DNA of 64,000 bases from Mesorhabditis belari. Lineage: Eukaryota; Nematoda; Chromadorea; Rhabditida; Rhabditidae. Below are positions 12,101-22,666 of this stretch, in pieces; the first letter of the stretch is position 1, and each line of letters opens with the position of its first letter. A program made the position numbers and the translations under genes. The stretch spans positions 434,001 through 498,000 of the forward strand of contig CAUEEP010000736.1 in assembly GCA_958450365.1 (NCBI GenBank), given 5' to 3'. Below the pieces are notes generated by a model. The model was not told the DNA's origin, did no database searches, and saw nothing but the letters and a program-made list of their open reading frames with translations.

Positions 12101-15100
12101 ACATGTCGTTGTAGCGTTCGCCTGGTAAGCCAAAAGTCCCGAGCTCGAATCCCAGCACCGGCTATGTTTTGTCATAACTTCTTTGGCCATAACTTTCTTT
12201 TAAATCAACCAATCTTTATGATTTTGATGTCATTTTGTTACACTTATTGAGTTCTACAAAATGACATCAAAATCATAAAGATTGGCTTACTTAGAAGAAA
12301 GTTATGGCGAGTTGCGCAAACGATCCAGTTGCGCAAATGACCCTGTTGCGCAAATAAAATGGCGGAAATTAGCCTACCCCAGTTAGAGAACTAGATAAAG
12401 TTTAGTTTAGTTAAGTGAATCAATTTAGTTAATTTTAAAACTATAAGTTTAGAAAAAATGAAGCTATTTACTGAACTGAATGCCTCTTAAAACTTTTTAT
12501 CATTTTTTTTTCTTTCAGATGTGGTTATCCCCCGTGCCGGTTATGTTCCAAATTGTGACACAGTTCCTATCCGTAAGTTCTTTTCTTTGTTTAACTAATT
12601 GTTAGCTTTATTTCTTAATTATCTTTTATTCACAATTAGAAAAGAATTATTTAACGTAAAGATTTACTATTCATAGATGTTGTTTCGAGAAAAAGGGCAA
12701 AGAGATTTAAAATGTGATCGATTTGATAATCGATTACTGATAATCGATCCAGTTGCGATTACGATTACTGATAATCGATTTTAGATTCAGAAATTCAAAG
12801 GATAGACAGTCTGGCCGCTCTTCTTGGCTCTTCAATCGAAGATCCGAGTCTCCGATCTCAAGCCGCTCAATACCTCTACCCACAAGCCGTCAAACATGAA
12901 GCTTTTGAGTAAATCTAACATTAGAAATCTCAAAAAAAAAGCTTAATTACAGTTACCATCGTTACCATGATCCTCAACTTTTTGTGCAACAACACCCAGA
13001 ATATGGAGTTTTCGCTCAGCCGACGACTTATGCGAGTATGCTTCCTGTAGCGCCGTTATCAAGTAGCACAAGCTCTGGTGAGTCTTGCATGCTGGGGTAA
13101 AGCTATTTATAAAATTAGAGCAAGTTTGACACTTAAGAAAAGCTTAAAATCTAGAAATCCAGGAATCGAACCTTGCCTATAAATGCTGCATTGATTAATG
13201 GAATTAGCAAATCTAAATCTCTTTCTGGGTGCATGTGCATGAGGTGTTTGTTTTGTGTTCAGCTCTGAGGACGGTCCTGGTTGCAGGCGGTTCATCGGGA
13301 TCAAATCGATCATCTCCATTGTTGCCTGTTTGCCCGCTACCTACCGAGAAGATCATTGACACAGCTTTCTATGGAAAGTGAGTGAAATTTTTGGTTTCTT
13401 TTAATTTCAATCTTTCTTTCTTTCAGACAAAACATCTTGGGCATGATGGTGGAGAAGATGAGTGGAGAAGAGCTCCGGATACAGCAAATGTTGGAGATTC
13501 TCGGTCGATCGAATGTTCACATCATTGATCCATTCAAATGTACAATGCTAGCAGCTGAGCAGAATCTCAATCATCTTGTCAGCTGGGCAAAAGAGATCAC
13601 TTATTTCAAAGATCAACTTGAGGTGAGTACAAGGGGGGAGTCGATCCACTTAGATGCTTGATAATTCAAGCTCAACTTTGACTCAAGACCAACCACAAGT
13701 CGATAATCAGAAGATGGGGGAAAACAGAAGAGTTGTTATACCCCAATAAATTTATTGGGGGTATCATGACGATACCCCTATAAATGCAAGACACTTCTCT
13801 CGATTTTGACCCTACTTTTCTCTATGTTTTTATCAGCAAATCTACAAAACAAATTCGACTTTTCTTTAGTCAAATTTAATGCGGATTCTAATAAAACCAA
13901 AGTTGAGTAGTCGAATCTTATCCAAAAGCTTATCCAATCCATACCAATTTCATAATTGATCAAGATAAGGGCATCTAGCGAAGGATTTCCTGAACTCTCT
14001 CATAGATATGACCGATTAGAGAAGGGAGATCTTCCCTTGTCAAGGTCATCCCTAGAGGCGGCTCGAGAGATAGTTTTTCGTATCTCATTCAATGATTGAG
14101 ACAAAAAAAAGCCGTTTTTTCTGTACGTAATGGGTTTTTACTGTTTCCCTTTGACCTGTTGATTGTTCCGGAAAGAGAAGACTTGTGGGAAAGTGTCACT
14201 TTCCGGTGCTTGGCCCAATAGATTGAATGAACGGTAAAAGAACAAAGGGGGGAAAAAAGCCGAAAGGAATTGTGGGCCTAATGTTTGAATGAAACAACCC
14301 GACAATTAACACCTTGACATGAGAAAAATTGAGGGTTGATCTATGTACGTTGAGCTAATCGAAATGCATATTCTTTCTGGCATGATTTTAAGTATCAAAG
14401 TATCGAATTCTCAAGCAAATCCTTAACATTTCAGATGGACGATCAAATGCATCTCCTCTATACATCATGGGCTTTCATCCATCTTATTGATTTTACAAAT
14501 GCTGCAATCCTTGGTCTCCTCCCGAATACTATCAAATTGGCTGCAAATCTTGAGTCAGTATTTTATTTCATAAATTATCTATGAATCTTGGAAGAGATCT
14601 TGGAAGAAAGAATAGATCTAATCAAAAGATTTGAAGAGATTACGTTACGTAGTTCATTCATATAAGTTAGGTCATTGATTTGAGGAGTGTTTGAATGAAG
14701 ACATTGAATACTTACTAAACGATTACTACATTAAATTAGATTGAATACTTACATAAATACAGTCGACTCTCTCTATAACGAAAAACTATATCACGGAATG
14801 GAATTTTGGTCCCGGTCGATGCTGACTAGGGAAAGGCACGAACTTTCGGTAAGCGAAAGCTTTCCCGACGATCGGTAATCTTTCGTTTCCCGACCACATA
14901 CATCTTACTAAATCGAGTATTGAGATTCTTAATCTGAAATCAAAATCTGCCAAAGCTTGCAAACGCGTAAAAGCTGAATTTCGAAGATAAGCTTTCAAGG
15001 GCGCTTTTCTATCACTGGGATATTGACACCGGTGGCCTAGTGAATAGTGGGACAGCCTCTAGGTCGTGAAGCTGAATTGAAATTTTGAAGCTTTAAAGGA

Positions 15101-18100
15101 CTTATTAAAGTATTAAAGAAAATTGAATTGAAGCTTTAAAGCGTGCTTTTCAATGATTGGGTATTGCGCACCGGTGACCTAGTGGATAGTGGAACGACCT
15201 CTCGGTAGTAGGATCGGGCTTCGATCCCGGTCTTGGTTTTTGCTTTTGTTTTCTTGAGATGTAATACTTTATCTTCGAACTATTCAATATAAAGCAAAAG
15301 ATGAAAAGTTAACATTTATGAACCGAATCTCCAGCTTACGACCGAGAGGCTGTCCCACTATTCACTAGGCCACCGGTGCCAATATCCCAGTGATAGAAAA
15401 GCGCCCTTGAAAGCTTATCTTCGAAATTCAATTTTTACGTATCTGCAAGCTTAATTGAGAGATTTTTATTTCAGATTAAGAATCTCAATACTCGATTTAG
15501 TAAGATGTATGTGATCGGGAAAGCTTACCGAAAGTTCGTGCCTTTCCCTAGTCAGCATCTAGTCACCAAAATTCCATTCCTTTATATAGTTTTTCGTTAT
15601 AGAGAGAGTCGACTGTATTTATGTAAGTATTCAATCATTCAAAGATCATTCAAAGAATTCAAAGATTACCGGCCTTTTCGTGCCTTTCTCTAGTAAGCTC
15701 GAGAAAGCTAAGCTATATAAAACGGTACTCTTTATAATAAGAACATTTTTTTAGTCCCTTTCATTCTTTTATAGAGAGAGTCAACTGTACTTACATTGCA
15801 TACTTAAATTAATAAATTTATCGGTGCTTTTGCTAAGGTTTTGCTATACTTTGGTGTAGAATTGAAGTCATTTTGCTTAGCTTGATTTTGCTTATCCAGT
15901 TTACCTTGCTTATCCAGTAAGTTTATTGTAAAGACAAGTGTAGCTTGAAAATTATTCAGCTCTTTATTTAGATACATAAACTCTAATCAATTGAAAGACT
16001 CTAATCAATTGAATTCTGATATCTGAGACACAAATCTCATACTCATTCAAGTTTATCAAGCTATCTTTAAGTAAATGATAGCTTGGCAAGTAAAAGATAG
16101 CTTGACAAACTTGAATGAGTATGAGATTTGTCTCAGACATCCGAATGTCTTTTAATGGATTAGAGTTTATGTATCTAGCTGAAGAGCTGAATAATTTTCA
16201 AGCTACGCTTGTCCCAAAGAAGATCTAACTATCTAACTACTATCTAACTACCCGAAGAATATCTAAAGTTTAAGGTGAAATCTGAAAACTTTAAACTTCC
16301 TTTTCCTCTATCGATTGCTCAAGATTTGAATACGAAACTTGAGAACTTTTACGTGCCTACTCGCTCTCCATCAACCGCACCCCAAAACAAATCGATCTCC
16401 TGCCGATCTCTCTTCTTTTTTCTTTCCTTTTCAACTCTGACTCCTTCCCTTTTTCCTTTCCAAAAACCTTTTCTCAGTTCTCCGATCTACCTGTCTCTTT
16501 TTGAAATAGGGACTTTTCAAAAAAAAAATATCTGACTCTCCTCTCGGCGGGGATCCTCTTGAATCCTTTGAAAAATGACTTAAGACTTTGAGAAAAAAGT
16601 GAAAGAGCTGGAATAAACATTAAAAGAGAAAAGTTGTATTGTTTTAACAAATTCTAAATGTTATTTCCAGAGTACCATCCGGTTTGATAGCTCTACTCGG
16701 TTCGGGGATCTATCTGACAAAATGGCAAACCCTTGTCGCACAGTTGAGTCAAATTGGTTTCGACAAATACGACTTTGCCGCTTTTCGCTTCTTGGCACTC
16801 TTCAATGAAGAAGGTGAGTTCAATTTGAAATCTTAACGATATAAAACAACTAGAAATTAACTAGAACTAAACTAACTAGAACTAAACTAACTAAACTAAA
16901 CAACTTAACTAGAAAACAAAAACGATAAAGCCTATAATTTGCATTATCACTTGAGCATCAGACAACAGGTTCTTATATTAAACTCTTGAATAGGTAAACA
17001 AGTTCGTAATGGCTTATTGTTAGTTAATGAGTTAGCATTTAGCTCATTAGCATTTAGCTAATGAGCCAAATGAAAGGTACATTTGTCTAGGAATTGGATT
17101 GTAGATCCTATAGATCTGATTGGATTATTCACAAAATTCCCATTAAAGAATTTCATTGGCTTAAATCCATCTAAGCTTTGAAATCTGATGTTTTCATGGC
17201 TTCAACTCGACCATCAAAACAGCTACATTACGACTCAATTTAAATCCAAACCAATGCAAATTCATAACTCTTGCTTCTTCACACCAATCCACTCCCAATC
17301 TATCCTGCTCAAATCTTTTCTTTCTCTCAATCCATTAGAATCTTTTCTTTTCTTTTTTTTTGTGTAAAAGTGGATGCATTTTATCCACACTCGGCAGCAC
17401 TCGAGAAATCTTCGCTCTCCTCTCCTTCTCATCAGTTCTCCTTCCCAAAACTCGTCCCAAAAGATGCTAAAGTCTCGAGAAAGTGAAAAAAAGATGTGTT
17501 GCCAAATTCCCAGGGATCTACAGCTTCTTTCTTTTACAGAACATGTTTGGTGACTCCTCTCTGCCTAATCATGCCTGAGGCTTTCTCTTCTTTTCTTTCT
17601 TTTCTTTCTTTTCTTTCTTTTCTTTCTTTTCTTTCTTTTCTTTCTTTTCTTTCTTTCTTTTCTTTCTTTCAAAGCCGGTTGTCTTCTGTAAAAGGCGAAA
17701 GTGCCATTGCTTTCACTCCTTAAAAAGGCGAAAAGCCGTGAAGCTGAAAGGGAAGGCTTTCTCGAATGGGAGAAAGTCGATCTCAAAGCTTGATTTCAAC
17801 GATTTCCACAAATAGATGGGGTTTATTTAAAAATGAATACCAATATTAGTGTTAGATATATAGCTTAAACTGGAATAAATGTACAAAAGTCGAGATGAAA
17901 GCAGTGAAATCTGAGAAATGTGATTTTAAACTTTCTCGGCTTCAAATCAGTGGCGTATCTTCAAATTAGCCTACTTTTGGTCTTGATTTGGTCTGTTAAG
18001 TGTGAAATCTTTCGATTAGTACAAAGCTGACTTAAATAAGTGAAAAATGATTATCCTTTATCTAATCAATATATCCATTTCAGGCCAACGAAGCGCTAAA

Positions 18101-21100
18101 GACCGAACGGTGATTGAAGTAGTCCGGGCAACGCTATATGCGAATTGGGGAGAGTATCGAAGAGATCCACAACGATTGCAATATCTCTACAACACTTTTC
18201 AAAGTCTTAAGTGAGTTTTTTTATCAACAATACATAACTTAGAAACTTTCTATAACTTAGAAATAAGCCTTGAAAGTACTTGCAAATCTATAGATTTGAG
18301 CAAAGCAATCAAAATGTAACCAGTGCCTTTAAAAAAGCTTAGAAATTGAATCACATTTTCTTGCGGCTGTGGTTCAAAGTTTTTCACTAAACTTTTTTAT
18401 GACTAAGCCTAGGTAAGGGTCAGTATGGTGACTCCTAAGCATTCGTTGAAGAGAACATGAAAAGAAAAGGACTGGGGTGAATGTCCTTGACCGTGAATCT
18501 CAGTACTCGAGAAAGGTCTTCCCCTCCTCAATCCCATCTCGAGGCACTGTAGGGATCTCTTTTTAGATCCATCTAAGACTCGAGAAACGAAAAGACAACG
18601 AAAACTGAAAAATAGTCTAAGTCTAAAGGTTTTTGGTTTTCTTTTTTCTGTTCTAGGCTTGAATTAGATTTATTAAGATCGATTTTTATTGAAGTTTTGA
18701 CATGCTTAGCTACTATAACTGCTTAGCTACTATAACTTCTTAGTTACTATAACTGCTTAGCTACTATAACTGCTTAGCTACTATAACTGCTTAGCTACTA
18801 TAACTTCTTAGCTACTATAACTGCATCAGTGTTCGTAAGCTAGGTTTCAATTTAAAGTCAAAATTCGATTGTTTCCGATTTTCCACCTTGATCTGTATCC
18901 ATTTTGACATTCATCCATTAATAAACGATAAATTTAAGCCATAACCTTAATGTCTTTCTCAAATAAAACTTACTCAATCGTAGTAAACAGCTTAGGGATG
19001 ACCCTGAGGTCGTAATTAGGCCATGATTGGTGATTTTCCCCCACTTTCTCAGCCCACCGTAAACGCATTAGCATTCAGGTAGGCCCAATTTTGTCCCTCC
19101 TCCTCAACCACTCAACTTTTATATTGTTTAAGAGCGATTTGCATATTGTTGAGGTTTCTTTTTTTGACAACTAGAACAGGTCAAACCATTGTTTTTTTGT
19201 GGCTATATAACTGTTGCCTTTCTTTTTCCCCTAAATATTCTAAGACCTTGGACAAATCACTTTCCCCCCTCTTAATCCCCCTTTTTGAATTTAGTCAAGT
19301 GTGCTGAATTAATGAGAAGAAATTAGGAAATTAGGTGAAGGTTAAGAAAAAGAAAGACAAAAGACTCAAACTTTAATGAATAAACAAATGAAGACAAGTT
19401 TTTGAGCCTTATTCTTATAAAGTTAAAGAATAGAAGTTACTTTTTTTGAGGAAACGATGAATTGAACTATGAGTTTGAGTCTGTGAAAAGACGTACTGGT
19501 AGATTGTTTTCGAGTTATTCTTTGGAGTTATTTATTGTACGGTACAGATTTCATTCCATTACGGTACAGATTTCTGTTCCAATACGGTACAGATTTCATT
19601 CCATTACGGTACAGATTTCTGTTCCAATACGGTACAGATTTCATTCCAATTCGGTACAGATTCCATTCCAATACAGGACAATTCTAAATTGCACTATGAA
19701 CTATCGTACTTGCAAATAGAGTAAGACAGATTTCTAATCGTACTATAAGCTACGTACTGGTTCGGGTTACTGTAATTATAAAGTTAAAAATAAGACCTAC
19801 CTTACTAGCTAGAGTCACTAAGAATAAGTCTTACAGTTAGTTGCTTTCTAAGCACTATGAACTACGGTATGATGAATCATGAGAATTGCAGTCTACTGTA
19901 GCGTAGTCTACTGTAGCATAGTGTTGCAGTCTACTGTAGCGTACTCTACTGTAGCATAGTGTTGCAGTCTACTGTAGCGTGTCAAACTTCAACAAGTTGA
20001 ACGCTCCTACCAGCTTCTCAAGCTTCATTAACTTTTCTGCAAAACTCAAACTTTCTCGAATTCAATAAAGATTTGAACCCTTCTCCGACCGTATCCCACC
20101 ATTTTTTGCATTGGAACACCGTTCGTCTTTCTTTCCCCCCGAAAACCCATCAAGCATTTTTTTGTGCATCAAGCAAAAAAAGTGAAGACTTGGCCCAACG
20201 GCAATTGAAGGCTTGCTCATGTCGCCAGATGGCCTTGGAAAGGGGAAAAGAAGAAAAGAATGACTGAACACACCGCTAATCGAAATGAAATCCCTTTTCT
20301 TGGATCCCTTTCTTCTCGATGCCATTGTCAGCTACCGGTTTTTTTGTGCATCTTTCGGAATTCTTTTCCCTGTAGCGGTTTTTGCTAGAAAAAGTGCTAA
20401 AAAACTGACCTTCAACGGGGAAATCCGAGCCGACAGCCGGTGTGGAAATGCAAATTTTCCTGAAATGGGATACGGTAACGATGATCGATGAGATTGGGGT
20501 GGCACCAACGGGAAAATGGGATTGGAGGGATCGTGGAAGGGATGGGAACGGCAAGAATGGCAAGAATGAAAGAAGTGATGGGTTGGAGTTGGAAGGGAAA
20601 TGAAGGGTTTGAATAGCTAAAGTTGTAGGGGAAGGATTTCAACTTAAATACAACTTGTTGTTTTACAAGCTACAACAACAAGCTCTATGAACATGGCTAG
20701 CACTTTTCCTGAGTCTGATTAGGATATATAAAGTGTGATTTGGTTAGAAAAGGTGGAACTTTTCTAGTTGATCGATTTACATAAAGTCGATACCTCAGTT
20801 ACCGTAACATTAACTACCGTAAATAATGCAATAGTACCCCACCCCCCTCGTACAGTCGCGTAGTCGCAAAAGTTTTTTAGTATTTCATTTTTTTCAAAGC
20901 GCCCGTACTTCCAAAAAATGCATCTTTGGTGTCAAAAAATAGCTGAAATTCAGGGCTATTTTTTGATATCTAAACGCGCATTGTAGCATAGACCAGTGTC
21001 GAGAAAAACTCGTTCAAAGCTAGACTACGCACGCAACACTCCACATCGTCATTATGGGGGTGGGCTACTATTACAGTATTTACGGTAGTTATAGTTATTT

Positions 21101-21527
21101 GAAACATATAGATCTATAAAGATCAAGCCTATGATATAGAAATTTAGAAAATCTAGGCATTTAAACATTCAGTATTACGGTAGCTAAGCTTTAAAGTTTG
21201 CTTTATAGCTAAAGATTTTGGGGTTATGATGGCACACTTTTTCCCTATCCAGATAGGGCAATAGAAGGCAATAGAAGGCTTTCTATTGCCACAAAAGGCT
21301 TTCTTTTGTGTAAAAGTAAAACGAATTTATGATTCTTGAACAGTCGAACTCAAATTAAACACTAAATTTTTAGAATCCTTGCCTCAACCTGTCATCAGCA
21401 TCTCTACGAACGCTATCGAGCCGGCGAAGTGGATCCATCAGCGAGTCTCCTCTCAGAAATGCTTGGAAGAGATCCATCGCACACCCGAACACACCCAACT
21501 TATATACAATCAACAATCATTGCTTAG
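6177..21527 (+). CDS. nhr-25: Ftz-F1/NR5A nuclear hormone receptor (NHR-25)
   Basis: Orphan nuclear receptor of the NR5A family; in worms it controls moulting, epidermal fate and gonad development, acting in the nucleus on FTZ-F1 sites. The model has 13 exons: 6177-6413, 6530-6671, 9987-10167, 10855-10985, 12519-12572, 12791-12908, 12953-13077, 13263-13377, 13427-13622, 14435-14553, 16671-16813, 18084-18210, 21374-21527. All phases agree; total 613 residues. Exons 1-2 encode both C4 zinc fingers ([20 protein letters not shown], then [11 protein letters not shown] and [12 protein letters not shown]). Exon 3 encodes the family-specific Ftz-F1 box ([10 protein letters not shown]). A Q/P/S-rich hinge follows, and exons 9-13 encode the ligand-binding domain. 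An alternative in-frame start is at 6222. The introns are large and rich in palindromes. Exon 4 has two in-frame acceptors six bases apart, either of which could be used. Confidence 0.94.
7694..7765 (+). repeat. tRNA-derived sequence (degenerate)
   Basis: Within nhr-25 intron 2. It has an A-box-like TGGCGCAGTCGGGAGC and a degenerate B-box GGGTTCGGCCCC about 40 bases later. The acceptor stem does not pair, and the anticodon stem GGGCT/AGCCC encloses a loop that is too large. This looks like a tRNA pseudogene or SINE remnant, not a working tRNA gene. Confidence 0.45.
9500..9660. repeat. Tandem repeat with TATAGATC palindromes
   Basis: About four copies of a unit of roughly 30 bases built on GATCTATCTATAGATCAGGC and CTTGAT, in nhr-25 intron 2. 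Each unit is itself palindromic. Confidence 0.7.
10318..10605. repeat. AAAGCT/AAAGCA hexamer satellite
   Basis: About 285 bases of interspersed AAAGCT, AAAGCA and AAAGCC hexamers in nhr-25 intron 3. It can be read in all frames as low-complexity lysine/serine/alanine strings but lies between two well-phased exons. Confidence 0.85.
11949..12381. mobile_element. Foldback element carrying a tRNA-like insert
   Basis: In nhr-25 intron 4. Ends are inverted: GGCTAGTTTCCGCCATTTTA at the left and TAAAATGGCGGAAATTAGCC at the right. Both arms also carry inverted copies of CCATAACTTTCTTCTAAGT and ATGATTTTGATGTCATTTTG. About 12092-12160 between the arms holds a tRNA-like segment with TAGCGTTCGCCTGGTAAGCC and box B GAGCTCGAATCCC. 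This is a non-autonomous element with no transposase frame. Confidence 0.65.
14743..15636. mobile_element. Foldback element with tRNA-derived core
   Basis: In nhr-25 intron 10. The left end (ACTTACATAAATACAGTCGA) is the reverse complement of the right end, and the arms pair for about 250-300 bases through TCTCTCTATAACGAAAAACT and the GCACGAACTTTCGGTAAGC block. The centre (15170-15240) has an A-box-like GTGACCTAGTGGATAGTGG and a B-box GGGCTTCGATCCC, typical of a tRNA-derived SINE. A partial copy of that head also sits at 15025-15065 and, inverted, at about 15340-15380. Confidence 0.6.
15933..16214. repeat. Palindrome (about 280 bp)
   Basis: The left arm (ACAAGTGTAGCTTGAAAATT) is inverted at the right end (AATTTTCAAGCTACGCTTGT). 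Internal blocks around TAAACTCTAATCAATTGAA and ATCTCATACTCATTCAAGTT also pair. It lies in nhr-25 intron 10, shortly before exon 11. Confidence 0.65.
17578..17672. repeat. TTTTCTTTC microsatellite
   Basis: About nine perfect copies of the decamer TTTTCTTTCT in nhr-25 intron 11. Long frames across it on both strands (poly-FLS or poly-RKK) are products of the repeat, not genes. Confidence 0.85.
18695..18825. repeat. Tandem repeat GCTTAGCTACTATAACT
   Basis: Seven near-identical units of 18-19 bases in nhr-25 intron 12. Confidence 0.8.
19540..19690. repeat. Tandem repeat ACGGTACAGATTTC
   Basis: Six or seven units of about 22 bases alternating CATTCCATT and TGTTCCAAT endings, in nhr-25 intron 12. 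A second array of CAGTCTACTGTAGCGTA units follows at 19890-19980. Confidence 0.75.
20815..21087. mobile_element. MITE, TACCGTAAATA family, copy 1
   Basis: The ends are inverted repeats: TACCGTAAATAATGCAATAGTA against TACTATTACAGTATTTACGGTA. The interior matches the copy at 59860-60160 closely, including the CAGTCGCGTAGTCGCAAAAG, AATAGCTGAAATTCAGGGCT and CCAGTGTCGAGAAAAACTCG blocks. It is in the last nhr-25 intron, 286 bases before the final exon. Non-coding. Confidence 0.75.
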
Positions 21528-22666
21528 TTAACTGTGAATTCTTTGTCTATTCATCCACTTTTCATATGATTTTAGAAATCTCTATATTTTCTCAGCTATG
21601 CCTTTTGAAAGCTTCTTTGAAATATGTCCTTGCCAAGTCTCCCCTCTTCTCTTTAGCCCTTTTACTGCCACATTCACCCTCAATCTTTGCCCGTTTTTCA
21701 TTCAGGAATTGAAATAACAAAATATCAATACCTAGAATAGATTTAAAACTTTGAATTTTGAATTTTGATCTTCTTTTTTCCAATTTTCATACCTCATTTG
21801 CCTTAACGAGATCACTTTTTTTTTCATCTTCACTTCGTTTACATTCCATGTGTACATAGATTTTGTTTTTTTTGTTTTTTTTTTTTTTTGTGCCAATTTA
21901 AACTTTATCTTCATATAACCACATCTTTAACTCAATTCTATGTCTAAAAAATGATCTGTTTTTGCTTTTTTTGTTATACAAAGTTTATAGGAAACTGAAG
22001 GTGCTTCTTGGATTTATTGGAGTCTACTGTAAAGCTTTTTTAGCTTAAAAAACAACATTCTAGTATCACAATCTTTTAAAATGAATGACTGACTATTGTA
22101 CTTTTGTCTTAAAATCAATCTAGATTTGTTTAAAAGCCTAAGAATTACCGCAATTATCTCTGAAAATCAATCTAGATTTGTTTAAAAGTCTATAAACTAT
22201 CGTACTCTTTTCTAAACTTGTTTTTATTGTCACTACTCAGTTTTAAGACCAAGATTTCTTTGTAAAAGTCTACAATAGACACTAGTACAGATACAGTACT
22301 CTTTTCTAAGACTTACTTTAGATTTATTTCAATTTTTATAAGTACCGTAACTCTCTACTACCCTCGGAAAAAGAAACGGGGCCCATTTCTCTCCTCTTCA
22401 TTCACTTGGTGTGCTAATTGCATTTCATTGTGTCATTTTCTTTCTAGTTTATATCATGGAAAATTTATCGTAATCTTTTTTGTGATTTCCCCAATTTTCC
22501 CCCACAAAAATCTCTGGATATCTCTCAGAATGTGCACTTCTTGTGTAATTTCTTTTTTTTTTCTTTTCTTCTTGCCTTATTCTTTTTCATTGAATAAATT
22601 AGTTTGTATTGATTTATATATTTATTTTAAAAAACATTATTAGATTACGCAAAAGAATTTCGAATT
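21528..22666. other. Intergenic between nhr-25 and cpr-6 (3' ends converge)
   Basis: Tail-to-tail spacer containing the nhr-25 3'UTR. AT-rich with T-runs; no gene recognised. A short direct repeat (TCAATCTAGATTTGTTTAAAA) occurs near 22116 and 22168. Confidence 0.55.

Noticed and set aside
17496..17786. Frames of 73-75 residues across the TTTCTTTTCT repeat
   Set aside because: The peptides are translations of a decamer microsatellite in an intron.
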